From contig CAJOGK010000011.1 of assembly GCA_905234145.1 (NCBI GenBank), positions 1 through 49,583 of the forward strand: a stretch of 49,583 bases of DNA, given 5' to 3'. Origin of the DNA: an uncultured Prevotella sp. (GTDB lineage Bacteria > Bacteroidota > Bacteroidia > Bacteroidales > Bacteroidaceae). A program made the translations under genes and the position numbers. Shown here piece by piece: positions 25,755 to 33,918 of this stretch (the stretch's first letter is position 1; each line of letters starts with the position of its first letter). Under the pieces are notes generated by a model. The model did no database searches. It worked only from the letters and a program-made list of their open reading frames with translations, and was not told where the DNA came from.

Positions 25755-26957
25755 TCAGATTTGTGGCATGAAATCTTTCTCCTCTGGTTCAGGAACATAG
25801 AGGGCATTAAACAGATTCTCAAACAACTCAAAGTAGAGTTTCTCATACAATGTGTTATGAAGCTGCTTGCCCAACTCGTCAAACTTCTCTTTTAGCATTT
25901 CATTCATGCGATCTGTTCTACTATCCATTTCGGTAGTCAGCAGATTCAACAACTCTGGTTTTACCGTTCCATTAATATATTCTGTTATTGTCTCTGTTTG
26001 CTGTTTAATCTCAGCCTTTAATTCCTCGCGCATATCCGCCAAGAGTTTCTCGATCAACTCGGGATGGAGTCTTTCATACAACTCTTTTTTAGCCTGTGCC
26101 AGCAAGGCCTCATAGTCGATGGTCGTACCATCGAGCACAACACCATCAAGAATAACAGCGGCACCAGCCAGATAATCATCAAGCCACTGCAACCAAAACT
26201 GAATGTCTGCCTGCGATGGCATTGGAATCGTAAGAGGCTGCTCTCTATTTGGCGTAACAATATAATAATCGATAGCCTGAGCTATTTCTTGTGTCAATAG
26301 GATAAAATCTTGCATGCTATTCTGCAAATTATAGTTCTTTAGCATGAAGACATAACGCAGAATAGCACGTTTACCTTCTCCATCAGCCAAACTCTTATGG
26401 GCAGAAAGAGCCATCAACTTCTCAACATATCTCTCAATGTACTCCTTAAATCGAGGATTGGAGGCGAGTAACAAACAAGGTATGATAAAATCACTATCGA
26501 CACTGAATACGCCTTCATTAACTTTGAATCGTACCAATGGAAACAGATCACCATTCTCTATCTCTTCAATGGTATTGATGGCATAAACATAGTGAGGTCT
26601 GACAAAAGCTACACCATCCTTCTCAAATTCCGTCTGGTCATCGCTGAAACCTATTGTTAAATAGTACCTGTCTCCAAACAGCATGGGGATTGTAACGAGC
26701 AAATCCTCATCGGCATTCACAATCCTTCCTGATGGTAACAGTGCCATACATTGGAAATGGTCTGCCTCAAAACGATTCTTTACAAAAAGTCCCCTACAGT
26801 TAAAAGGAGCACCTGGAACTAAGCCCATTCGATTACTGCCAAGAGCTGCACGCATGGCCAACCTCTGTCTTACTTCCCAATGGTCTGTCATACCAGCAAA
26901 TGCTTCTGCTGTCAGTTCCATTCCTGGCGTCCAGTTGATTTTTGAATTTACATCCAT
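25755..26957 (-). CDS. tssK: T6SS baseplate protein TssK
   Basis: A 400-residue protein. It begins with the typical TssK start INWTPGMELTAEAFAGMTDHWEVRQR, has the N-terminal beta shell (RYYLTIGFSDD, DLFPLVRFKVNEG, DFIIPCLLLASNPRFKEYIERYVEKL) and a long helical C-terminal part (LLADMREELKAEIKQQTETITEYI). Known TssK trimers link the TssFG wedge to TssL and TssM; neither partner gene is seen here, so the C-terminal part must dock on something else, plausibly the 802-residue membrane protein. It is slightly shorter than proteobacterial TssK (about 440) but normal for the Bacteroidetes type. Confidence 0.8.
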   Translation of the reverse strand: MDVNSKINWTPGMELTAEAFAGMTDHWEVRQRLAMRAALGSNRMGLVPGAPFNCRGLFVKNRFEADHFQCMALLPSGRIVNADEDLLVTIPMLFGDRYYLTIGFSDDQTEFEKDGVAFVRPHYVYAINTIEEIENGDLFPLVRFKVNEGVFSVDSDFIIPCLLLASNPRFKEYIERYVEKLMALSAHKSLADGEGKRAILRYVFMLKNYNLQNSMQDFILLTQEIAQAIDYYIVTPNREQPLTIPMPSQADIQFWLQWLDDYLAGAAVILDGVVLDGTTIDYEALLAQAKKELYERLHPELIEKLLADMREELKAEIKQQTETITEYINGTVKPELLNLLTTEMDSRTDRMNEMLKEKFDELGKQLHNTLYEKLYFELFENLFNALYVPEPEEKDFMPQI

Positions 26958-26974
26958 ATATCTCGACCTTTTCT

Positions 26975-27763
26975 TTATTTTTTCAATTCTGTATTATAGT
27001 CCAATACCAACTTGGCATTCGGTTTTCGCATATCATGGTGTTCCTTAATAACAATACTACAATGCATCTCAAAAGGTATAAACCACTCTTTGATGAAATC
27101 ACGTAGAGGCTCCAACTCTTCGTCCAGCTGTCTATATTCATCTGGCGTGAGTCCTGGTATCAGAAGTTCAAACCTAACAGATGGCAGCCATCTGCGTGTT
27201 GTGTCCGTCTCACTATAACGACCTGTTTTCTTTCTTACTTCACAATGCAATAATGAGCCAAGAACAGAAGCCACCTCACCAAAGTTCCCTCGCATCCTGC
27301 TGACATAAGGTAAGAGGAGAGCAGCTTCTCTCACAAATCTATTCGGTTCATTTTCAATATCTACACCAAAATAAGTCTTCAGAACATACGGTAACTTTGC
27401 CTGAAGAAGCTCTGAGGTTTGATCCTCAATTTTCAGGCTCTGTTGGAAATGGAAAGTATCAATAGGCAAGAATGCCTCTTTTAACAATCGCATCCTTCGT
27501 TGTGTCCTATTAAACTTCTCAATAGGCGTATCACCTTTAATAGTAGTTTGTTCTGTCAGGACCCCCTGCGGAAGTAACTTAAGGAAACCATCACGAGACA
27601 ATAATATTTCATGGGTCTCGTCATCAATTTCAAATAAGTCACTATTATAGTTTCTATAGAATACACCTTCGCCACGGACAATCCAATCCTTCGCTTTCTC
27701 CGGATAGAGATAGTTCAACAGCACTTCTGAACGAATATCAGGTATATTATTCTTTTTAATCAT
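26975..27763 (-). CDS. tssG: T6SS baseplate protein TssG
   Basis: A 262-residue protein. Assigned by position between TssK and other baseplate genes, size and motifs: RFVREAALLLPYVSRMRGNFGEVASVLGSLL resembles the TssG helical bundle that precedes the last beta domain, and FELLIPGLTPDEYRQLDEELEPLRDFIKEWFIPF is a typical TssG C-terminal part. TssG is the second wedge component next to TssF. It overlaps the E1-like gene by ATGA, so the two are translationally coupled, which is unusual and ties the conjugation enzyme to the baseplate. Confidence 0.65.
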   Translation of the reverse strand: MIKKNNIPDIRSEVLLNYLYPEKAKDWIVRGEGVFYRNYNSDLFEIDDETHEILLSRDGFLKLLPQGVLTEQTTIKGDTPIEKFNRTQRRMRLLKEAFLPIDTFHFQQSLKIEDQTSELLQAKLPYVLKTYFGVDIENEPNRFVREAALLLPYVSRMRGNFGEVASVLGSLLHCEVRKKTGRYSETDTTRRWLPSVRFELLIPGLTPDEYRQLDEELEPLRDFIKEWFIPFEMHCSIVIKEHHDMRKPNAKLVLDYNTELKK

Positions 27764-28893
27764 ACTTTACTCATTTCAAAATAATAATCTCGACCATCTG
27801 CTAAAACATGAAGAATATCCCATACAGGAATGCCAAGTTCGCCTAAAGAAAGCGACTGATACGGGAACGTTTTATCAACGCGATGATATTCATGTTGATA
27901 GAACTCACTCATTAGTATGCCACGCAAATGCGGATGCTGTTCTACAAAAGCCTCCACCTTTCTTGCAGGTAACATCACTTCTGTACGTCGATCATTTGAA
28001 CGTTCGGAAACGTAATCTACATAACTATCGCCAGATAAGCAAATGGCCACATCGTTTGCATTCAACGTGTATGACAGGATAGCCAATGCTTCTTCAACTG
28101 TTACAGACAATGTCATATCGCATAATTGAACTGGCTCCCAACATGTATGTTCGGCACATTCATCATCAAATGCCTGATAGTCAGCCATTTTCATGGTTAG
28201 ATGTTCACCTTCGTAATAAAACATCTTCCCACAAAGTGAGGTCAGTTCACCAGCTTTCAATGTATCTTGATGAATCAGTTTCAAAGCCTCCTGTACTTGT
28301 ACTGCGCCAATGATTGATGCAACAATGGAGGTTGTTGGAGCAGAGCCCACCATCTCATGCCGATGGATAATTCCTGAACAAGGTAGACGACGTGCTAAAT
28401 CTTTCCTTCCTTCTGGTCCCAAGTTACAGGCATAACAGTTTATTCCTGGCACAAAAACACGTGCCGTACCTTCCAGATCACTGATACCACCATCGACCCA
28501 TGGTTTATTGGCCCTCATGCATAAACGGTTGATACAATAGCGTGCCCAACGGCTATCAACACAACCAATCACAACATCCATGCGTCGAACAAGTCCTAAC
28601 CCAACATCATAAGCAACATCACCACAAATGGTCTTTACCTCAATAGCAGAATTTATTTCTGCCAGTCGCTCTGCCACAACATCCACCTTCAGTCTTTGAG
28701 CTTCAGCATCTTCTTTTCTGAAAAGGACAGAGCGCGTCAGGTTACCCATCTCTACAATATCGAAATCTACAACCACGAGATGTTCTACCCCCATCAGCAC
28801 CAAGTTCTTCAGCACTTCATTTCCTAAAGCGCCACAACCAACCACCATCACGTGGGCTGTCTTTACTTGATTCTGAAGAAAGTTACGACTCAT
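27760..28893 (-). CDS. E1-like (ThiF/UBA family) Ubl-activating enzyme
   Basis: A 377-residue protein. The Rossmann adenylation domain has VVGCGALGNEVL (residues 18-28), VVDFDIVEMGNLTR with N51 and R54, and CVDSRWAR (111-118) as the E1 D-x(4)-R region. CYAC (153-156) with C246/C251 may bind zinc, and C172 in RLPCSG is a candidate Ubl-thioester cysteine. These E1s adenylate the C-terminal Gly of a Ubl, then hand it to E2. An extra C-terminal part (about 255-377) ends SLSLGELGIPVWDILHV, reminiscent of a beta-grasp C-terminal strand. It sits 1 bp after the PEGA gene and overlaps tssG by ATGA. A MoeB/ThiF sulfur-carrier role is possible but the neighbouring E2 and RING favour conjugation. Confidence 0.82.
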   Translation of the reverse strand: MSRNFLQNQVKTAHVMVVGCGALGNEVLKNLVLMGVEHLVVVDFDIVEMGNLTRSVLFRKEDAEAQRLKVDVVAERLAEINSAIEVKTICGDVAYDVGLGLVRRMDVVIGCVDSRWARYCINRLCMRANKPWVDGGISDLEGTARVFVPGINCYACNLGPEGRKDLARRLPCSGIIHRHEMVGSAPTTSIVASIIGAVQVQEALKLIHQDTLKAGELTSLCGKMFYYEGEHLTMKMADYQAFDDECAEHTCWEPVQLCDMTLSVTVEEALAILSYTLNANDVAICLSGDSYVDYVSERSNDRRTEVMLPARKVEAFVEQHPHLRGILMSEFYQHEYHRVDKTFPYQSLSLGELGIPVWDILHVLADGRDYYFEMSKV

Positions 28894-28894
28894 T

Positions 28895-30262
28895 CTATTT
28901 CTTTTTCTTTAATTTCATCTCAACATTTACCATGTCGTTTCCGATGACTAGTACTTCTTTCTCGGCATCCCAAAAACCTCTCTTATGCAGTTTTATTTGG
29001 CATCTTAAGCCTGCGGGGAGTTTCTCAACGATGCAAGGAGTTACGCCAACTAATGTGTTGTTGACATAAATCTCTGCACCCACCTCATTACAATGCACAT
29101 TCAAAAAGCCGTAATTTGACATCGGAGCCAACAGGTCTATTTCCTTAGGCGTCTCATCATCTATCCAAAAATAGGTCGTTTTCGACTCAAGATTATCTTT
29201 TTCTGTACTAATGGCATGAAAACCTATCGCGAGTTGTCCATTCCAAGTTCCCATTCCTACATATTCGCGGTCAACCCAAATCTTCGTGCTGTCATCAGCC
29301 GACCTGACAATCACTGGGGCAGTCTTCACCGGCATCTCTTGTTCGATGGCCAATACTGGTGGATTAGGATTGGCTTGTAACTTTGCTTTTGACTTGTTAC
29401 GATTCTTTGAACTGACAGGTTGATGAATTCTAGACACCACTTCTCTTGGATAGAGATCGCTGGATGTCAATTCCAAGAACTTCTTTTCTGCCCTACCTAT
29501 TTCTATAGTAGCATCATAATAGCACTGATCACCTAACATCACAACCAAACGGTGCTTGCCTTCTAATAAGTGTCCACTGGTTGCCTGGGTTTCTCCAATC
29601 ATCTTCCCATCTACAGAAATCAAACCACCTTTCAAGGGTGTTTTCACCGTTAAATAAGAATAAAATGGCTGCAAGGCTATAGGAACGGTTATTCTACCCG
29701 TATCCTCTACCTCAATTGTGCCCTCTTCTGGTTCATGAAAAGGTGATTCTATACGATAGTTATGACTACCTAATGGCAAATTTAGTTGAAGAATTCCTGT
29801 ACGCGTCATCGTTGTTGTGCTATCCACCATTACAATCGCTTCCCTAGGCTGAATATCAAATACCACCCATTGTTTCTGGATTTTATATTCTTTATCAGGA
29901 CTAAATGTCAGCAAATTAGCCAAATAGCGTTTCTTTTTCCTCAGACTCTTGCCTGGAACTTTCCATGTTAACTGACCATACTCAGCATGTTTCACGGTAA
30001 TAAATGTGGTTTTATGCGGCACCTTAAGCGACAACATTTCATCACCCTCCTCTGCCTGTACTTCGGTCTTACCGTTGGCTAGGAAAGTAAAGCCCTTCTC
30101 GCCCGTCTTCAAATCTATAATTGCTTCCTTCTTATCGGTCACAAGATGGCGAAAATTAAAAAGACCTTTGTTCTGTTTCTTAAAGTCTTCAATACGCATT
30201 TCCTGTGCACTTACTCTAAGAGCAAGCAACAACAATATTATAATGTTCAACCACTTTCTCAC
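28895..30262 (-). CDS. Exported PEGA-domain protein of the T6SS run
   Basis: A 455-residue protein. Signal peptide ...LLALRVSAQ, then an all-beta body with repeated PEGA-like elements: SVDGKMIGETQATSGHLLEGKHRLVV, IWVDREYVGMGTWNGQLAIGFHAI and IYVNNTLVGVTPCIVEKLPAGLRCQIKLHKRGF; the last is a textbook PEGA repeat. A low-complexity basic linker (SSKNRNKSKAKL) splits the halves. PEGA domains are surface or peptidoglycan-facing beta modules. It lies between the PAAR-like and E1-like genes; I infer a periplasmic or outer-membrane-associated part of the injection machine, possibly doing the job of TssQ/TssR. Confidence 0.65.
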   Translation of the reverse strand: MRKWLNIIILLLLALRVSAQEMRIEDFKKQNKGLFNFRHLVTDKKEAIIDLKTGEKGFTFLANGKTEVQAEEGDEMLSLKVPHKTTFITVKHAEYGQLTWKVPGKSLRKKKRYLANLLTFSPDKEYKIQKQWVVFDIQPREAIVMVDSTTTMTRTGILQLNLPLGSHNYRIESPFHEPEEGTIEVEDTGRITVPIALQPFYSYLTVKTPLKGGLISVDGKMIGETQATSGHLLEGKHRLVVMLGDQCYYDATIEIGRAEKKFLELTSSDLYPREVVSRIHQPVSSKNRNKSKAKLQANPNPPVLAIEQEMPVKTAPVIVRSADDSTKIWVDREYVGMGTWNGQLAIGFHAISTEKDNLESKTTYFWIDDETPKEIDLLAPMSNYGFLNVHCNEVGAEIYVNNTLVGVTPCIVEKLPAGLRCQIKLHKRGFWDAEKEVLVIGNDMVNVEMKLKKKK

Positions 30263-30278
30263 CTTTTTTCAGGAACTT

Positions 30279-30668
30279 TTATTTCCCCTGTGTCGACATG
30301 CTGCCACTAGGATTAGTCACTGATATCTGCCCACCATAGGAGCACATACATTTGGCATTGTTAATCAGCGCAGGTGATCCCCCCACCTTAACTTGACCGC
30401 CTGGACTCCATGGCGCAGAAACCACAGGAATACATGGCATAGGTGTAAGAACACCCATTGCCGCTGAGGTTGCCGCAGATACTGTTGGGTTAGACAACGA
30501 CTGACACATACCAAAAGTCATGATATTTACTAATGGCACATAATCAGTAATGTTAGCCATCAAACAGCCTCCACATTTTGGACGTGTTGGAATAATCACA
30601 GTCAATGTAGAAGGTGCCATTCCAAAAGTGCATTGGAGCATAGCTCCCATACATACAAAATTACCCAT
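30279..30668 (-). CDS. PAAR-like spike-tip protein (DUF4280 type)
   Basis: A 129-residue protein starting MGNFVCMGAMLQCTFGMAPSTLTV, with GGCLMANITDYVPLVNI, FGMCQSLSNP, MPCIPVVSAPWSPGGQVKVGGSPALINNAKCMCSYGGQI. This is the DUF4280 pattern, a PAAR-like fold with Pro-Ala-Ala-Arg-type motifs replaced by cysteines (about nine visible), expected to bind zinc at the spike tip. The family is frequent in Bacteroidetes T6SS loci. It sits 11 bp downstream of the barrel gene and has no effector extension, so it is a structural tip or an adaptor for a toxin encoded elsewhere. Confidence 0.8.
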   Translation of the reverse strand: MGNFVCMGAMLQCTFGMAPSTLTVIIPTRPKCGGCLMANITDYVPLVNIMTFGMCQSLSNPTVSAATSAAMGVLTPMPCIPVVSAPWSPGGQVKVGGSPALINNAKCMCSYGGQISVTNPSGSMSTQGK

Positions 30669-30678
30669 AAACTAATTT

Positions 30679-31527
30679 TTAAAATAACATCTTTGAAATT
30701 CTAACACTCAATACAGGATATACCAGAAGATAGTTACACCATTTTATATAGGTATCGATATTACTTGGATAATCATCAACATCTTTACACAGGTTAATAC
30801 CATCATGAACATTCTGGGATGGTTTTCCACCCCAAAACATTGCACCACACTCAACAGACACCTTCCAATCATAACGACTGGGAAAGAGTCGACCTCCATA
30901 CCCAAAGCCTAGATAAGGTTTCAGTGCATTTGTGCATGTCTTGATTAAAATAGACCCATCATCGGCTGGTTTCATATGATAATCATCTCCCTTAGAATAT
31001 GACACTCCATTCAGGTCAATATCATGTGTAAACTTTCCTAATTGGACGTAGCCGACCTCACCTGCATAAGTATTTGCCGACTCTGAACTGCTTTCAAGCT
31101 TTGCCACTTGAGAAGGTCCATAGTAAAACCCTACGGTAATATGCCAACTTTTGTTATATTTGAAGGGATAAATATCAGCCAATAATTTAGCATTGCCCAT
31201 CGTCAATTTAGCTGTCATGTCGTAGTAAGCCTCTAAAGATGATTCTTCATTTTGCAAAAGCAAATGAAACTTTTTCTGAAAAGGAAACATGTAGTCATAT
31301 CCAGCTCTTACTTGCAGAAACTCACAAAGAGGAGCAGCTAAGTCAATACCTATTCCTGTGGAGCCAAGCGTTAGCCCCAGCTCCATATGCTTGAACAGAT
31401 TTTTCTTGTGCCAATACTGTTCATAAGAATGCTTATTTATAGGCAAATCCGGTTGAACAGCAGGCACATACTGCGCATTTGCGATATCAGCGACACATGC
31501 TAAAAACCAAATTACAATCCACTTCAT
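30679..31527 (-). CDS. Outer-membrane beta-barrel protein inside the T6SS run
   Basis: A 282-residue protein with a signal peptide (FLACVADIANAQ) and a beta-rich mature chain ending in an aromatic Phe after VLSVRISKMLF. It is a paralogue of the barrel at 7303-8142 (shared NALKPYLGFGYG and FWGGKP regions). Outer-membrane barrels are not part of the classical proteobacterial T6SS, so its location between Hcp and PAAR genes suggests an outer-membrane pore or docking component specific to this system. It lies downstream of a hairpin that may reduce its expression relative to Hcp. Confidence 0.7.
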   Translation of the reverse strand: MKWIVIWFLACVADIANAQYVPAVQPDLPINKHSYEQYWHKKNLFKHMELGLTLGSTGIGIDLAAPLCEFLQVRAGYDYMFPFQKKFHLLLQNEESSLEAYYDMTAKLTMGNAKLLADIYPFKYNKSWHITVGFYYGPSQVAKLESSSESANTYAGEVGYVQLGKFTHDIDLNGVSYSKGDDYHMKPADDGSILIKTCTNALKPYLGFGYGGRLFPSRYDWKVSVECGAMFWGGKPSQNVHDGINLCKDVDDYPSNIDTYIKWCNYLLVYPVLSVRISKMLF

Positions 31528-31538
31528 ATTAACATATC

Positions 31539-31581
31539 AAATCAATTGACCCAGCCTACTATAGGCTGAACCAATTGATTT
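31539..31581 (-). terminator. Hairpin between hcp2 and the barrel gene (attenuator or RNA-processing stem)
   Basis: Outer arms AAATCAATTG (31539-31548) and CAATTGATTT (31572-31581) are fully complementary, with inner arms CAGCCT/AGGCTG. Read on the minus strand it lies 18 bp after the hcp2 stop. The outer stem is A/T-rich so the 3' T-tract is part of the arm. It could partly end transcription after the abundant tube proteins or protect their mRNA 3' end, allowing high Hcp and low downstream expression. Confidence 0.6.
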
Positions 31582-31598
31582 ATATAGAAATAGAGAAA

Positions 31599-31997
31599 TT
31601 ACTTCCAAGGATTCTCAAATGCTACAGGACCGTTTTCGAGCTTCTGACATACGATCTCGATGTCCTCGTAATGCTCCTCACCATCGGCCCAGTACTCCTT
31701 GTACTTCACGCAGTAGCAACCTGTTCCCTTCAACTGCTTCATGTTTTTACCATCAATGGTGTTCTGGAACTTAACAGTGAAGTCGCGTGGATCTGTTGGA
31801 GCCAGCATCCAACCCAGCAACTCAGTATTACCATCGTTCAGAGCCTTTACGCGAATGTTCACTCTACCGCCACGGGGAATACCTGAAATCTGACCTTCAC
31901 GATCGGTAGTCTGACTGAACTTGTAATCAACTAAGATTACCTCACGTGCTACGAAATCCTTAACCTCAAGGGTTACCGGTGTTACATTTTCTGCCAT
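31599..31997 (-). CDS. tssD: T6SS tube protein Hcp/TssD (copy 2)
   Basis: A 132-residue tube subunit of the Bacteroidetes TssD type. It shares with copy 1 the pattern F-x-x-REV-x-x-V-x-Y-x-F-x-Q-x-TD-x-EGQ-(I/M)-SGIPRGG and the closing I-x-I-x-C-x-x-(L/I)-E-x-G-x-V-x-FEN-x-W. Hcp stacks as hexameric rings inside the sheath. The middle differs strongly from copy 1 (ELLGWMLAPTDPRDFTVKFQNTID), so the copies may be specialised, for example one for cargo. Confidence 0.85.
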   Translation of the reverse strand: MAENVTPVTLEVKDFVAREVILVDYKFSQTTDREGQISGIPRGGRVNIRVKALNDGNTELLGWMLAPTDPRDFTVKFQNTIDGKNMKQLKGTGCYCVKYKEYWADGEEHYEDIEIVCQKLENGPVAFENPWK

Positions 31998-32045
31998 AAT
32001 TATTTCTTTTTAATTTTATTCTTAATACTAAATTATTAACGGAGC

Positions 32046-32438
32046 TTATGCCCACTCGTTCTCAAACTTGACAGAACCAACTTCGATGTTCTTGCAGGTG
32101 ATGACGATCTCCTCGAAGTGACCTTTCTTGTCTTCCCACTTCTCTTCGAATTCTACACAGTAGGCGGTCTCAAACTTGATAGATTTCATTGCCTTGCCTG
32201 TCTTGGTCTCCAAGAATTCAATGCTGCCATTCTTTCCAAGATTGCGCTCTATCATCCAACGCAGCAGGCCGGGTAAACCATCGTTCCGAGCCTTTACACG
32301 AACTCTGATCTTACCGCCACGGGGGATACCGCTCATCTGACCTTCAACATCGGTTTCCTGCTCGAAATCGTAGGTAACCATCATCACTTCACGGTCCTTG
32401 AAACCGTCAATCTTCATTGTAACTGGAGTCTTTGCCAT
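32046..32438 (-). CDS. tssD: T6SS tube protein Hcp/TssD (copy 1)
   Basis: A 130-residue paralogue of the next gene, with MAKTPVTMKIDGFKDREVMMVTYDFEQETDVEGQMSGIPRGG-type start (split here: IDGFKDREVM, SGIPRGGKIRVRVKARND) and the C-terminal VITCKNIEVGSVKFENEW strand. Size and fold are those of Hcp hexamer subunits. It follows tssC (50 bp gap), so sheath and tube genes are adjacent as in other T6SS loci. Confidence 0.87.
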   Translation of the reverse strand: MAKTPVTMKIDGFKDREVMMVTYDFEQETDVEGQMSGIPRGGKIRVRVKARNDGLPGLLRWMIERNLGKNGSIEFLETKTGKAMKSIKFETAYCVEFEEKWEDKKGHFEEIVITCKNIEVGSVKFENEWA

Positions 32439-32488
32439 GTCTTTAAATTTTTAGATTGTTAATACTTATGTTTTGAGTCTCGTAAAGT

Positions 32489-33859
32489 TTATGCACTAGC
32501 AAGAGCAGCTTCCTTGTCCTTCTTGTCTGCAGCAACCTTAATAATAAAATTCTTTGCAGCATAGAATGGGGTCAGCGTGATTTCACATGTAATCTGCTTG
32601 GTAACGGGATCCTGACGAGGTTCACCAATCTCATAGTTCTGGAACAAATTTCCATAACCTTTATACATATTTAGGAACTCCTGAATCTTTGACTTCAGGT
32701 TCTTCGGACTGTTGTATGGATCCCAGTTTTCGAGAGCCACCTCATGCACGAAGTTCATCAGTACCTTCTTTACCCAGTCGAATACGCGAACAATAGGATA
32801 CTCTTTCATGGCATCGAGGTCACCATTATAGAGCGTGGTGTTGTTAAATGCCATTACACGACCATCTGAGTAAACCATAGGAATCACCTGGTTATCCATC
32901 AGGGCAGCAATCTCCGACTTTAGCAAGTCGCTCTTTACACCCTTCACACCATCAAGTGTACCATACTTCTTACCACCAGCACCCTGAGCCATGTTGGCTG
33001 TTTCGTCATATAACTTACCGCAGAGTGCAGCCGCAGGTGCTATATAGAAAGCCTTCTGATCTTCCTCGTCTGAAGACATCTTCTCAGACTCACGACCTAC
33101 AATCCAGTTAGCTGTCATAACGACATTCATCAAGCACTGGTCGCTGTCGCGATAGCCTTCAGTGTTAGCCTGCAAGTCATCGAATGAATACTCATCAGCA
33201 TGGTCGGTAAGCAACATTACCTTATATTTAAAGGCCATCTTAGCCCACTGCAGCAGGTCAACTTTATCTGTAAACACAGCACCAGGAACGCAAACCAAAC
33301 TATAAGCATCCTTCAGGCTCAGACGATCGAAACCATTACGGAGGATATTCTCAACCTCACCTGCAAAGCCGGAATCTGCATCTGCAATATCCTCTTTCAA
33401 AACATTGATAATACGCAGGTTCTTTACCTTATCGGTACCACAAGTTTTAAAGAAAGAATCGAGCTGACGATAACTGCGCTCCAAATTCTGAGTGGTATAA
33501 AGTGCATCAGTAATACCTTGCTTCAGCACGTTTGTATATTTCTCTTCAGCTTGTTTACAAGCATCTGCGAAACCTGTAGCTGTATCAATACTATCATCAC
33601 TGAGCAGTTCAAGCCAACGTGAAATTTCCTTTTTCAGACTCTCACGCTTATCTTTAAAGCGCTTATCTTTCAAGAACACGTCCTTAGCTGCCTTTCTAGC
33701 AGGGTTCATGTTATCTGCATCGGGCATAAAACCACGAATAGCGTTAAAGCCACCAAAAGATGACAACAATTTGCTGACATCTTTCTGGCCTTCTTTCTCT
33801 TGAAGTTGAGCACCAGCCTGACCAGCTGCCTGTGCTTTCTGCATTTCTGTATCTGCCAT
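32489..33859 (-). CDS. tssC: T6SS contractile sheath large subunit TssC (VipB)
   Basis: A 456-residue protein of the Bacteroidetes TssC type. It has ISRWLELLSDDSIDTATGF near the N-terminus, LERSYRQLDSFFKTCG, the long central domain with DRLSLKDAYSLVCVPGAVFTDKVDLLQWAKMAFKYKVMLL and the C-terminal CEITLTPFYAAKNFIIKVAADK strand, where the handshake of sheath subunits occurs. With TssB it forms the contracting sheath around Hcp. Position between tssB and hcp confirms the call. Confidence 0.88.
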   Translation of the reverse strand: MADTEMQKAQAAGQAGAQLQEKEGQKDVSKLLSSFGGFNAIRGFMPDADNMNPARKAAKDVFLKDKRFKDKRESLKKEISRWLELLSDDSIDTATGFADACKQAEEKYTNVLKQGITDALYTTQNLERSYRQLDSFFKTCGTDKVKNLRIINVLKEDIADADSGFAGEVENILRNGFDRLSLKDAYSLVCVPGAVFTDKVDLLQWAKMAFKYKVMLLTDHADEYSFDDLQANTEGYRDSDQCLMNVVMTANWIVGRESEKMSSDEEDQKAFYIAPAAALCGKLYDETANMAQGAGGKKYGTLDGVKGVKSDLLKSEIAALMDNQVIPMVYSDGRVMAFNNTTLYNGDLDAMKEYPIVRVFDWVKKVLMNFVHEVALENWDPYNSPKNLKSKIQEFLNMYKGYGNLFQNYEIGEPRQDPVTKQITCEITLTPFYAAKNFIIKVAADKKDKEAALASA

Positions 33860-33872
33860 AATATTATTTACC

Positions 33873-33914
33873 TTTCACTTTTAACTTTTAATTTCCAGTT
33901 TTAACTTTTCACTC
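33873..33914. repeat. A/T-rich near-repeats in the tssB-tssC gap
   Basis: TTTCACTTTTAACTTTTAA and a second TTTTAACTTTTCACT copy flank ATTTCCAG. Similar AAAGTTGAAAGTTGAGAG wording occurs at about 17072-17090. This looks like a dispersed low-complexity intergenic motif of the genome; function not evident. Confidence 0.4.
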
Positions 33915-33918
33915 CTAA

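Noticed and set aside
30279..30668. VgrG or a toxin-fused PAAR
   Set aside because: The protein is only 129 residues and has no spike-shaft or toxin part; it fits the DUF4280 PAAR-like type.
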